From NCBI GenBank assembly GCA_004213555.1, contig SHAP01000001.1:370871-434870 (forward strand): a stretch of DNA of 64,000 nt, read 5' to 3'. Shown here one piece after another: positions 34,634 to 43,818 of the stretch (its first letter is position 1; every line of letters begins with the position of its first letter). This DNA is from Phycisphaeraceae bacterium (GTDB taxonomy: Bacteria; Planctomycetota; Phycisphaerae; Phycisphaerales; SM1A02). Position numbers and translations under genes: made by a program. The notes beneath the pieces are model-generated. The model was given only the letters and a program-made list of their open reading frames with translations. It was not told the origin of the DNA and ran no database searches.

Positions 34634-35524
34634 TTATTCTGCCGACTGCAAAAGATCCATCTGCCGCTGCCGCTCGGCAAACCCGGCCTTCTGCTCGGGA
34701 TTGGTTTCGTCGTCGCACCGATGGCAGCTGACCCCGCGAACGTAGTGCTCGGACTGGGTGTCTGCCTCAGACAGCGGTCTTCGGCAACCTCGGCAAAGTT
34801 CGTAGTCACCCACTTCCAGGTCTTGGCCCACCGAGACCCGCTCGTCAAAGACGAAACACTGCCCCTCCCACAAACTGTCTTCGGCGGGGATCTCTTCGAG
34901 GTACTTCAAGATGCCACCCTCGAGGTGGTAGACCTCTTCTACCCCAGACTCTTTCAAGTAGGCCGTTGATTTTTCACAGCGAATGCCGCCGGTGCAGAAC
35001 ATGGCGACCTTGGGCTTCTTGCCGGCATCGATGTTGGTTTCACACCAAGTGGGCAATTCGCGGAACGTGCGAATGTTTGGGTTTACGGCGTTGTGGAACG
35101 TCCCGATTTCCACTTCATAGTCATTGCGGGTGTCCACCAAGATGACGTCCGGGTCGGCCAACAACGCGTTCCAATCCTTTGGCGCGACGTACGTGCCCAC
35201 CAACCGGGCCGGGTCCACACCCGGCACCCCCATGGTGACGATCTCTTTCTTCAACCGAACCCGAAGCTTTCGAAACGGGTGCCCGGGCGATGAAGACTCT
35301 TTCCAGGTCAACTCAGCAAGGCGCGGATCGGACTTTAAAAAATCGAGCAGTTCAAGCACCGAGTCTCGGGTGCCCGAAACGGTGGCATTGATGCCTTCGG
35401 TGGCCAACAAAATGATGCCACGAATGCCCAACATCTGGCACCGCGCTTCGATGCGATCGCGCAGGTCGACGTGATCGTCCAAAGGTGCAAATTGGTAGAA
35501 AGTGGCGACGAAGCAATCGGTCAT
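34634..35524 (-). CDS. trhO: Rhodanese-type tRNA uridine hydroxylase TrhO
   Basis: Forms 5-hydroxyuridine at position 34 of tRNA. The 296 residues follow the YceA/UPF0176 layout: an N-terminal acylphosphatase-like part (YQFAPLDDHVDLRDRI, GIILLATEGINATVSG) then a rhodanese domain with VDTRNDYEVEIG and the active-site loop CTGGIRCEKS. At the C-terminus a Cys-rich segment (CRGCRRPLS, CHRC) is a zinc-binding-like tail seen in a subset of the family. It lies 27 bp after a glycosidase gene on the same strand. Confidence 0.92.
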   Translation of the reverse strand: MTDCFVATFYQFAPLDDHVDLRDRIEARCQMLGIRGIILLATEGINATVSGTRDSVLELLDFLKSDPRLAELTWKESSSPGHPFRKLRVRLKKEIVTMGVPGVDPARLVGTYVAPKDWNALLADPDVILVDTRNDYEVEIGTFHNAVNPNIRTFRELPTWCETNIDAGKKPKVAMFCTGGIRCEKSTAYLKESGVEEVYHLEGGILKYLEEIPAEDSLWEGQCFVFDERVSVGQDLEVGDYELCRGCRRPLSEADTQSEHYVRGVSCHRCDDETNPEQKAGFAERQRQMDLLQSAE

Positions 35525-35551
35525 GCTTGCCCCATCATAAAGAAGGATGGC

Positions 35552-37546
35552 TTAATCCTGAAGGCGGGTGAAGGTCAAACTGCGAAGGTTGTACCCCGCA
35601 CCACATCGCACAAACAACTGCTGACGGCCCGCCGGCAAGCGCACCTTCGTCGTGAGGTTGGTCCAGTCTTGCCAATTGGCGGTGGAGGTGGTGCGGAGGA
35701 TCCCGGCGAGATCTTCACCACCGCATTCGAGGCGAAGATCGCCTTCCCCGCCAGCATGACGAACAACCAACTGGTACGTCCCTGGTTCACGGACGTTGAC
35801 GGTGTATCGAAGCCACTCTCCATTTTCAATCCAACTCACGATGGAACCGCCTTCTGAGCTGGCTTGAATATCAACACCTTCCCGCGGGCGATAGAACCCG
35901 TCAATGTTGTCGGGGGCCGAGTCGTGGTACGCCACGCCTTCGCCGCCGTGGTCGAAATCCACCAACTCAATGACACCAGGGATGGCGTGCGGCTTGCCTT
36001 TGTACGGGCCTTCCGGCACCGCCGCTTCGTTGAACCGCTGCCGTGGCGCGGGAGCCGACTGCGGCTTTGTCCCGTCCAAGAAGACGTAGTGCGTGCCCAG
36101 AAGATTGGCATTGTCGGCGTCGGCCATCATGACCTCTTTCACCAATTCACCAGCCAATTCTTGGGTGGCACTTTGCACCAAGTGCCCTCCTCCCCCCACC
36201 GAACGAAGAACAACATCACCGCTGGGAAGTTCGATCCACTCAAACGATTCGCGTGGTCCCACCGTGGGCGAGATTGGCGTCAACGCGTCGGTCGCGCACG
36301 CCGCCGAGACGTACCACCCGTTCTCGGCTTGGAACGCCACCACGCCAGGTCGGACATGGTGAATGGTGAACTGTTCTTCGGCGACCGCGGTAAAAGTCTC
36401 GCGATCGGCACGCAAATCGCCACCACCGGGTGCAGCCACGAAAGCTTGGCGGCCACGGTCAAAAATGGCCACCACCGATCCGTCTGCCGGGATCTTCGGA
36501 CTGCCGCTGGCCGGCCAACGGCACTCGGGGTGATCGGGTGTCCACACCACGCCGGCCCTTTCAAGCCGATACGCCAGACCTGGCAACTCGGCGTCGTTGG
36601 CGGCCAGCCACTGGAATTGCAACCATCCGGTGTGATGTGATTCAAAAGCGGCGTTGTAGGACTCGTCGTCTTCAATACTGGGATCGGCCACCGTATCGCC
36701 TGGCCAGAACTCGGTGCAGAGGGTGGCGGGGAAGCCAGGGGTTTCACGCAGCAAACTCAAGCACGCTTCGATGCCTTGTCGGGTTTCATAGCCGTGCCAT
36801 GCGACGGCAGCATTGGACCAATCCACGCCCTTTGAGGTGAGATATCGAATGGCATCGGAAACCGCACCCTCATAACGAAATCCCATGTACGACAACAAAA
36901 GCACCATGGTGTCCGGGGCCACAGTGCGAATGGTTTCGTACATCAGAAGTTGGTCTGCCCAGTCTTTGGGGACCCAATGCGCCGCGGTGAAGTGCACCGG
37001 CTCATTTTTGGCTTCAAAGATGACATGCGTTCGGTCTTTGTAGCGGGGTCCATAGAAACGCCAAAAATCGAGGATGAAATCCATCGAATGGATGGCCCCA
37101 TTTTCACCATTGCAGCCAATTGTGATGATCAAATACAAATTGGCTTTCGCGCACCGGTCCACCAAGATGTCGCAATCTGCCGCGTTGTAACCCACAGGAT
37201 CGGTGTTGCCCGAAGAATCACCTTCCAAATACAAGTGGACGGTGTTGTACCCATACTCTTGGGCCAAAGCATCAAGCGAAGCCTGACTGGGCATGAACTT
37301 GGCTTGGCTTCCGTACGGATCACCACCATCCCATGACAGACTGACACCACGCAACAAGGTTCCCTGGTCGCTGAGCAGTCTTTTAAAACCCAAGGAATCG
37401 TCAATGACAGGGCGTCCCCGATCGGCATGGGCTGATCCAGCAGTCAACAGCTGAATCAGTGCTACCAAAATCAAAAGAGATGATGGAAAAAAATGAAAAG
37501 GCCCATTCGCAATAACTCTTGAGACGTATAACAGCATGCGTCGCAT
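35552..37546 (-). CDS. GH5-like glycosidase with C-terminal CBM6-like domain
   Basis: A 664-residue secreted glycosidase. ATG 37546 starts the signal region MRRMLLYVSRVIANGPFHFF plus a hydrophobic helix to AHA at residue 41. The catalytic part (about 45-300) has the GH5/GH-A features HVIFEAKNEP (acid/base Glu182) and LCTEFWPG (candidate nucleophile Glu279). Residues of about 370-520 form a beta-trefoil-like region. The C-terminal domain begins at HAIPGVIELVDFDHGGEGVA and continues to the end; this is a CBM6/35-like domain seen in agarases and glucanases. Substrate unknown (beta-glucan, mannan or algal glycan). Confidence 0.84.
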   Translation of the reverse strand: MRRMLLYVSRVIANGPFHFFPSSLLILVALIQLLTAGSAHADRGRPVIDDSLGFKRLLSDQGTLLRGVSLSWDGGDPYGSQAKFMPSQASLDALAQEYGYNTVHLYLEGDSSGNTDPVGYNAADCDILVDRCAKANLYLIITIGCNGENGAIHSMDFILDFWRFYGPRYKDRTHVIFEAKNEPVHFTAAHWVPKDWADQLLMYETIRTVAPDTMVLLLSYMGFRYEGAVSDAIRYLTSKGVDWSNAAVAWHGYETRQGIEACLSLLRETPGFPATLCTEFWPGDTVADPSIEDDESYNAAFESHHTGWLQFQWLAANDAELPGLAYRLERAGVVWTPDHPECRWPASGSPKIPADGSVVAIFDRGRQAFVAAPGGGDLRADRETFTAVAEEQFTIHHVRPGVVAFQAENGWYVSAACATDALTPISPTVGPRESFEWIELPSGDVVLRSVGGGGHLVQSATQELAGELVKEVMMADADNANLLGTHYVFLDGTKPQSAPAPRQRFNEAAVPEGPYKGKPHAIPGVIELVDFDHGGEGVAYHDSAPDNIDGFYRPREGVDIQASSEGGSIVSWIENGEWLRYTVNVREPGTYQLVVRHAGGEGDLRLECGGEDLAGILRTTSTANWQDWTNLTTKVRLPAGRQQLFVRCGAGYNLRSLTFTRLQD

Positions 37547-37641
37547 GATACTGCTGAACGGTTGGGGGATGACCACGCGAACACTCTGGACTCCATCAAA
37601 TCCATCGCCTCAAGGCCCCCCCACCGAACGTGAACTGACTT

Positions 37642-38526
37642 TTATTCGCGCTGCGAACGCTGGGCTGGCAGGTTTGCCATGGACCAACCCGTCACCAACA
37701 ACACCCCGTAACCAATCAAACCAGAGGTCATGAACAAGATTGGCGCGGTAAAACCAGAGGATTCCAACGCAAGCCGAAGAATGATCGTAGAAAGCACGAA
37801 ACCCGTGTTGCGGGCAAGGCTGTGAAATTCGTTGGTGAATCGATACGACAACAACAAAATAGAAATGTCGGCCAAGATCAAAAGGCTAAAGAAGTCAGAG
37901 AAGAAAATGCTGGCGGTCAATTCAGGCGAGCCACCATTGGCCACCGAACACGTCCACTCGATCAAACTTTTCAAGGCCATAAAGACAAAGCTGGTAAACA
38001 GCACCAAGGCAATAAACTTTTTGAATTGGATGTACGTTTCAATACCAGTTTGGTCTTCCGCAACACGTGTCTGTCTTTGCGCTTCTCTCTGGAAGCCCCA
38101 ACACACGGCCAGCAGTCCCAGGAAGACCAGACCTTTGACCATCAACAGGAACAGGAGGTCTTGGTCGATGCTGCCGTTCGCCACTTGAACGTCGGCATCG
38201 GCTGTTGCCTTGATGGCATCCCGGACCACAATCAAAGCCGTCACTTCGAACTGTTTGATCATGGAACGGGAGAATGATTGGTGAAGAACCTGAATCAACT
38301 CGTACACCTCGTAGACCAGCAAGATGGAAAACGGCGTGTAAAGAGAAATGAGAGGGGAACGAAACAGAGGTTCCATTCCATCGGGGAGGTCATACAGGCC
38401 CAGCGAAAATCCCGCCCACAATCCAAGGTGGATGCCGAACCCGATCAGGGCAAGCCAGAGGAACAGGGAGCGCGCTCGCACATCGGTGCGCTGACCTAGG
38501 AGAATCTCGTGGAGGCGGTTCAGCAT
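37642..38526 (-). CDS. Membrane protein of unknown function
   Basis: A 294-residue polytopic protein. ATG 38526 is chosen: a GGAG six bases upstream is well placed, and alternative upstream ATGs lack a site. About six or seven hydrophobic helices are visible, with a charged soluble segment of about 90 residues (from SFSRSMIKQF to FQREAQRQ). The segment following helix two includes VYEVYELIQVLHQSFSRS, reminiscent of a GAF/linker or amphipathic helix, but no named family is recognised. It lies between a glycosidase and a dockerin protein, both on the same strand. Confidence 0.65.
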   Translation of the reverse strand: MLNRLHEILLGQRTDVRARSLFLWLALIGFGIHLGLWAGFSLGLYDLPDGMEPLFRSPLISLYTPFSILLVYEVYELIQVLHQSFSRSMIKQFEVTALIVVRDAIKATADADVQVANGSIDQDLLFLLMVKGLVFLGLLAVCWGFQREAQRQTRVAEDQTGIETYIQFKKFIALVLFTSFVFMALKSLIEWTCSVANGGSPELTASIFFSDFFSLLILADISILLLSYRFTNEFHSLARNTGFVLSTIILRLALESSGFTAPILFMTSGLIGYGVLLVTGWSMANLPAQRSQRE

Positions 38527-38603
38527 GGGGGGCTCCATCGAATCTGGGGAGTGAAGATGAACCAACAGTAGGCCGAGAACTCAGCTCAGATGGTTGCAAA
38601 GCT

Positions 38604-39974
38604 TCAGTCCCAATTCGACAGCACGACGGAGAGATCTTGGAACCCGACCGAGCCATCCCCATTCAGGTCCTCAGCACAACCGTTGCACGCCTGCCCCCAC
38701 TGCGAAAGCAACTGGGCAAGATCGGCAAAACCGACGACGCCGTCACCATTGAGGTCGGCAATCGATGAAGGATCTGATTGGAATGGACTCAACTTCAGGA
38801 ATCCAAACTGAGAATTGTCCACGGCCACAATTGCGCCACCATCGGAGGTCAAGTCAATGTCTTCCGCCGCCCAATCGTTCCCAGAGTTGCTTCCGTACGT
38901 CTCCTGCCACTGAACATCGCCTGCAGCCCCAAACTTGACGATGTACGCCTCCCACTGGTCGGAGCAGACACCCCCGCTGCATTCGGAATACGAATATTCG
39001 TCACCGGTACCCGCCGCGATGATGCAGCCTCCATCGATGGTGGCCCGCACTCCCCATGTTTCATCATGGATGTACGAGGGGTTGAAACCGCGAGGATTGC
39101 CTTGGGTGCGCTGCCACAACTGCGCGCCCGAGCCCGACAGTTTCATGGTGTAGGTGTCCCAGTTCGCGGTGCCGGACAACGTGTGGCCAGCCAAGAAGAT
39201 GGAACCATCCGCACCGACGTCCATACCGAAACAGTGGTCTTCGTTGTTCCCGCCGAACGTCCGGCTCCAAAGCACACTGCCGACAGCGTTGATTTTGATG
39301 ACCCCATATTGCAGGGCATCCTCGGTGCCTCCGGCAATGATGTAGCCATCGCCAGTGGGCTGAATTCGGTAGGCCTGAGACAAGTACTGGTTCACACTGT
39401 TGCTGCTGAGCAAATTGCCATTGGCGTCCAAGAAACTAATGTGCCCTTGGCCGTACACAAAAAAGGTGTTGTTGGGATCCTCGGCATTGCGGTACCCCAC
39501 CGCCACAATGCCATTGGCGGTCAATGCCAAGTGCTCAAAGGCATCGGTCCCACCGTTGTCATGGGTCTTTTGAAAAATGGTGGCCCCGGTTGATTTGTTG
39601 AGCTTCAAAACAGCGCTGTTGCGGGAAAGCATGCCGCACACCAAATACCCGTCTTCCACTTCGATGGCCGAGTTGCCCATATTTTTGTTGCCAGAGCCAA
39701 ACTCGCGCTTCCACACCAGATTTCCTTCCGCGTCGGTCTTGACCACAAACATCTTGGCCGAAGAACCCACGTAGCCGGTCTCACCGATTTGCAAATAGCC
39801 CCCGTCTGCACAAGTCATGACGTAATGGGCGTGAGATTCCTCCTGCGAACCGCTGTGGGCGGTGAACCACTCCACTTGCGGCGGAGCATCTTGCCCCATG
39901 GCCAACGACGAGCAGACGACCATGAGCGACCAAGTCAGGGTGAAGCAAGCGGTAGGGATTTTGGAGGTTTTCAC
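38604..39974 (-). CDS. Secreted repeat protein (PQQ/delta-60-like) with dockerin-like C-terminus
   Basis: A 456-residue exported protein. The start is GTG 39974, followed by KTSKIPTACFTLTW and a signal peptide ending at AMGQ; the longer upstream frame is discarded. Blade-like repeats run from about residue 30 to 400 with recurring GYLQIGETG, FVVKTDAEGNLVWKREFG, GYIIAGGTEDALQYGVIKI and TSDGGAIVAV elements, as in delta-60-type or PQQ-like propellers. The C-terminus is a dockerin-like pair (GFADLAQLLSQWGQ, GFQDLSVVLSNWD) without the terminal Gly-x-Cys. Role unknown. Confidence 0.75.
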   Translation of the reverse strand: MKTSKIPTACFTLTWSLMVVCSSLAMGQDAPPQVEWFTAHSGSQEESHAHYVMTCADGGYLQIGETGYVGSSAKMFVVKTDAEGNLVWKREFGSGNKNMGNSAIEVEDGYLVCGMLSRNSAVLKLNKSTGATIFQKTHDNGGTDAFEHLALTANGIVAVGYRNAEDPNNTFFVYGQGHISFLDANGNLLSSNSVNQYLSQAYRIQPTGDGYIIAGGTEDALQYGVIKINAVGSVLWSRTFGGNNEDHCFGMDVGADGSIFLAGHTLSGTANWDTYTMKLSGSGAQLWQRTQGNPRGFNPSYIHDETWGVRATIDGGCIIAAGTGDEYSYSECSGGVCSDQWEAYIVKFGAAGDVQWQETYGSNSGNDWAAEDIDLTSDGGAIVAVDNSQFGFLKLSPFQSDPSSIADLNGDGVVGFADLAQLLSQWGQACNGCAEDLNGDGSVGFQDLSVVLSNWD

Positions 39975-40110
39975 AACGCAATCGTAGCCAATGGCCCTGA
40001 AGAACCACACGAGATTTTTTGGAGGATCAACATTCCCGCAACACATGATGGGTTGTTCCAAAAACGGTGCGCCACATGCGTTTGCCGATCCGCCCTTCAT
40101 GGCAAGGCGT

Positions 40111-40563
40111 TCAGACAGTCCACAATCCGCCACCGGCAACGTAGAGGAGCAACGCCACAAATCCTGCCACTGGCAACAGCATTACCGAAAGCAAAGCCAT
40201 GCCGACGTTGCGACGCCATTTTCTCTTGGGTTCACGCCTCACCTTGCTGATCACGGCGTAAAGCAGGGAGAGGACACCCAATGGCATGGACACGAACACC
40301 CATGGAGGGGCGAGAAGAATCTCTGGTGGCTGAAATCCCACATCAAGAGAGATCCAAAGAAAGAGACCATGAACAACCGTCATGCCAACCCCCAACAAAG
40401 CCACGTTCCATCCGTAGTAAGAAAAAGAGGATGCATATGTGGCCAGTTCAATGGAACCGCACTCTGGACAAGGCGATTCCATGCTGTGCAAACCACTCTT
40501 GGGATAGCCACAAACACAAAGCATCTCGTCGAGGGGAAGGTCAGAGTTGTTTGCATTTTGCAT
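40111..40563 (-). CDS. Small membrane protein with N-terminal zinc-ribbon-like motif
   Basis: About 150 residues from ATG 40563 (a start at 40593 is also possible). The N-terminus has CVCGYPKSGL and CPECGS, a paired Cys-x-CG and CPEC motif typical of planctomycete small proteins that precede transmembrane segments. It is followed by three or so hydrophobic helices and a positively charged loop (RREPKRKWRRNVG). No named family is recognised. The next gene is divergent. Confidence 0.6.
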   Translation of the reverse strand: MQNANNSDLPLDEMLCVCGYPKSGLHSMESPCPECGSIELATYASSFSYYGWNVALLGVGMTVVHGLFLWISLDVGFQPPEILLAPPWVFVSMPLGVLSLLYAVISKVRREPKRKWRRNVGMALLSVMLLPVAGFVALLLYVAGGGLWTV

Positions 40564-40737
40564 CAATGAGAACGCCTTCTGAAGCACCACCATACCTCTT
40601 GCGTATGTGACGGTGACGCAGTGCTTTTGGCATGGATGGGGGTGGAGAGCATGCAAGATACAGTGGGACGCATCTTGACCTCCAATCAACGTGCAACGAA
40701 TTCTTAGGACGTGCGTGCTTTGCGCCTAGCCTAGATC

Positions 40738-42237
40738 ATGGCCGATGCATCGAAAGTGGCGTGGATGGTGTACCCGCACCAGTTGTTTGACCCCGAACAT
40801 CTTGGGTCGGTGGCGGGACCTCTTTTTCTGATCGAAGACGGCCTGTTCTTCGGGGATCATGTGCAAGGTTGGACGCCCCACAAGCAAAAACTGTGGCTGC
40901 ACCGATCGTCGATGAAGCGCTATGAACAAGAGCTCGCTTCAATCTGCAAGAACATCGAATACCGAGAGCACTTGCCCGGCCAAGACATGACTGCCCTGGT
41001 GCTCGAGGACATCGCCAAGAGTGGACACCAAACTGTTTCGTGCTTTGACCCCCACGACTATCTCTTGAAACGACGTCTGGAGCGGCACGCCGCCCAGCAC
41101 AACCTCGACGTGCACTGGCACGACGCTCCGATGTTCCTGAACACCTCAGCCATGAACTCGTCCTACCGCGAGGAAAAGTCGCGTTGGTTTATGGCGGATT
41201 ACTACAAGTTCCAGCGGCGACGGCTCGACCTGTTGATGGAAGGCGATGAACCGACGGGCGGCCAGTGGAGCTTTGACGAGGACAACCGCAAAAAAGTACC
41301 CAAGGCCATGCTGTCCGAGATTCCCGAACTTCCCGTGGTGGGCTTTGGTGAGATCGAAGAAGACGCTCGAAAGCACGTGGAAGAAAAATACCCCGCGGCC
41401 CCCGGGAACCTCAACCACCTCTGGTACCCAACCACCCGCGAGCAAGCCAACATCTGGCTGCAACGTTTCCTCGACGAACGGTTCAACTTGTTTGGCCCCT
41501 ATGAAGATGCCATCGTCAAGAATGAAAATTGGCTGTGGCACAGCGTGCTCACCCCTTCCCTCAACATCGGTTTGCTGACGCCAGAGTTCGTGGTAGAGGA
41601 AAGCATGGCCTATGCCGAGAAGAACAATGTGCCTCTCAATTCACTGGAAGGCTTTGTTCGTCAAATTGTGGGCTGGCGAGAATTCATGCGCGCCACCTAT
41701 GAGGACTTGGGGGTGAAGATGCGCACCACAAACCACTGGGAGCACCGCCGGAAAATTCCTGGCTCTTTTTACGACGGCACCACGGGCATCGATCCCATTG
41801 ACGACACGATCCACCGCATTTTGGACACCGGGTACTGCCACCACATCGAGCGGCTCATGGTGCTGGGGGGTTTCATGTTCCTGTGCGAATTTGATCCCGA
41901 CGACATCTACCGTTGGTTTATGGAAATGTTTGTCGACAGCTACGACTGGGTCATGGTGCCCAACGTCTACGCGATGAGTCAAAATGCCGACGGTGGATTG
42001 ATCACCACCAAGCCCTACTTCTCTGGATCGGCCTATGTCAAAAAAATGAGCAACCACCCCAATGGACCTTGGACCAAAACTTGGGACGGTCTGTATTGGC
42101 GCTGGATCGATGACCACCGAGAGAGCTTGGCCAAAAATCCACGGTGGTCGATGATGTGCGCCATGTGTAAGAAAATGGATCCTGAAAAATTGAACGCACA
42201 CCGACAAGCGGCCGATGCATTCCTCGCGCAACTTTGA
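40738..42237 (+). CDS. Cryptochrome/photolyase-related protein (FeS-BCP-type) lacking the Fe-S ligand segment
   Basis: A 499-residue flavoprotein related to the bacterial (6-4) photolyase/cryptochrome class (PhrB/CryB-type). It has the N-terminal antenna-domain opening YPHQLFDPEHLG and the FAD-domain segments HHIERLMVLGGFMFLCEF, WVMVPNVYAMSQNADGG and KPYFSGSAYVKKMS. In typical family members KMS is followed by a Cys-x2-Cys segment and a third Cys that bind a 4Fe-4S cluster; here the text reads KKMSNHPNGPWTKTW, with the Cys residues and several positions missing. A late MCAMC pair exists but is not at the ligand position. Likely DNA repair or light sensing, mechanism uncertain. Confidence 0.83.
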   Translation: MADASKVAWMVYPHQLFDPEHLGSVAGPLFLIEDGLFFGDHVQGWTPHKQKLWLHRSSMKRYEQELASICKNIEYREHLPGQDMTALVLEDIAKSGHQTVSCFDPHDYLLKRRLERHAAQHNLDVHWHDAPMFLNTSAMNSSYREEKSRWFMADYYKFQRRRLDLLMEGDEPTGGQWSFDEDNRKKVPKAMLSEIPELPVVGFGEIEEDARKHVEEKYPAAPGNLNHLWYPTTREQANIWLQRFLDERFNLFGPYEDAIVKNENWLWHSVLTPSLNIGLLTPEFVVEESMAYAEKNNVPLNSLEGFVRQIVGWREFMRATYEDLGVKMRTTNHWEHRRKIPGSFYDGTTGIDPIDDTIHRILDTGYCHHIERLMVLGGFMFLCEFDPDDIYRWFMEMFVDSYDWVMVPNVYAMSQNADGGLITTKPYFSGSAYVKKMSNHPNGPWTKTWDGLYWRWIDDHRESLAKNPRWSMMCAMCKKMDPEKLNAHRQAADAFLAQL

Positions 42238-42343
42238 CCTCTTCGGCTCGACGGTTCCAAGGTCATTCCGGCAAGAATGAAACAAAGCAGAAACAACCGC
42301 GTCTCCCGTCTATAGTTCCTCCACCCACGGAATTGGATGCGTC

Positions 42344-43507
42344 ATGCGAATTGGTCTTCTCAAAGAATCCGGATTGGAAACCAGAGTTGGCCTGGTGCCT
42401 CGGTCACTGAAAAAGCTTCAGGCCGCTGGCTTCACGGTGGCGGTGGAGGTTGGTGCGGGATTGTCCTCCGGGCACCAAGATTCCGATTACAACGAAGCCG
42501 GGGCGGAAGTCCTTTCCCGAAAAGAAATCTTGGGGTGCGACATTGTTGTGGGTCTGCACTTTCCTTCCGGAGATCCCGTGCAGCCAGGCACGGTCTTGGT
42601 GTGCGTGGCCGACCCCTTCCGACACCCCCAGCGGGTTCGAGACTGCTGCAACAACAACATCACCTTGCTTTCGCTCGACGTGATCCCGCGTCGGCTCACC
42701 AACGCCCAAGGCATGGACGTGAATTCCAGCCAAGACGCGCTGCATGGATACCAAGCTGTGGTGCATGGCGCGTCCATGTTGCCCAAAGTCATTCCCATGC
42801 TGACCACCGCGGCCGGATCGGTTCGCCCCGCCAAAGCGTTGGTGATGGGCAGCGGCGTGGCCGGACTGCAAGCCATTGCCACCGCGAACCGCATGGGGTT
42901 CTCGGTTTCCGCTTCCGATGTGCGTCTTTCGGCGGCGACCCAGATCGAATCGGTGGGTGGCCGCTTCATTCGAGTGGACGGCATGGAAGACCACGAGGAT
43001 GCTTCGGGGTACGCCAAGCCACTTTCAGAAGAGGTCTTGGGCCAACTCAACGAGGCGGTGGCCAACGAAGCCGAACGTTCTGATTTGATCATCACCAGCG
43101 CTCGCATCTTTGGCCAGAAGCCCCCCCAAACCCTTTCTGCAACAGTGGTGGAACGCTGCCAACCCGACACCGTCATTGTGGATCTCAACGCCGACATTGG
43201 CGGCAACTGCGAACTGACGGTCCCCGGAGAAACAGTCGTGACCAACAACCGCATCCACGTTGTGGGAGAAGAACACCTCGCCCGGCGGATTCCCAAAACC
43301 GCCAGTGCATTCTTATCCAACAACGTCACTGATCTTCTTTCGTCGCTTTCAGAAGATGGCAATCTGAACTTGTCCGAGGACAATCCCATCCTGACCGGTT
43401 CACCCGATGGCGACCCACTTCACGTGCCGGACATGGGCGGCGTGTTGGTTTGCCACAACGGGAACGTGCCAGACCAACACACTCGACTGCAAGGTCTTTT
43501 GCCATGA
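42344..43507 (+). CDS. pntAA: NAD(P) transhydrogenase alpha subunit part 1 (PntAA)
   Basis: Proton-translocating transhydrogenase, domain I, which binds NAD(H). The 387 residues show the opening MRIGLLKES, GYQAVVHGAS and the Rossmann motif VMGSGVAGLQAIATA, then IVDLNADIGGNCELT. The three-subunit arrangement (two alpha parts plus beta) is the common layout outside enterobacteria. A TATAGT hexamer occurs upstream near 42310 but no matching -35 was found. The stop overlaps the pntAB start by four bases. Confidence 0.93.
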   Translation: MRIGLLKESGLETRVGLVPRSLKKLQAAGFTVAVEVGAGLSSGHQDSDYNEAGAEVLSRKEILGCDIVVGLHFPSGDPVQPGTVLVCVADPFRHPQRVRDCCNNNITLLSLDVIPRRLTNAQGMDVNSSQDALHGYQAVVHGASMLPKVIPMLTTAAGSVRPAKALVMGSGVAGLQAIATANRMGFSVSASDVRLSAATQIESVGGRFIRVDGMEDHEDASGYAKPLSEEVLGQLNEAVANEAERSDLIITSARIFGQKPPQTLSATVVERCQPDTVIVDLNADIGGNCELTVPGETVVTNNRIHVVGEEHLARRIPKTASAFLSNNVTDLLSSLSEDGNLNLSEDNPILTGSPDGDPLHVPDMGGVLVCHNGNVPDQHTRLQGLLP

Positions 43508-43806
43508 TCGATCCTTCATTGTTTCTTCTGAATCTCACCCTCTTTGTGTTGGCCATCTTTTTGGGGGTGGAACTCATCAACAAAGTGCCCGCGACACTGC
43601 ATACCCCCTTGATGAGTGGGGCCAACGCGGTCTCGGGCATCAGTGTGATTGGTGCTTTGTTTGGCACCCAGATCGTGATGCAAGACGGCGGACGCTCGGT
43701 CGCGAGTCTGCTTGCCGGGCTCGCGCTCATGCTGGCCATGGCCAACGTCGTGGGCGGGTTCGCGGTGACCCACCGCATGCTCAACATGTTTAAGAAGAAG
43801 AGCTAG
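43504..43806 (+). CDS. pntAB: NAD(P) transhydrogenase alpha subunit part 2 (PntAB)
   Basis: A 100-residue membrane protein forming the small part of domain II. Three or four hydrophobic helices with HTPLMSGANAVSGISVIGAL (the conserved membrane core) are visible. ATG 43504 overlaps the pntAA stop (ATGA); the longer upstream frame is discarded. Confidence 0.93.
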   Translation: MIDPSLFLLNLTLFVLAIFLGVELINKVPATLHTPLMSGANAVSGISVIGALFGTQIVMQDGGRSVASLLAGLALMLAMANVVGGFAVTHRMLNMFKKKS

Positions 43807-43818
43807 GGAGACGCGTTG

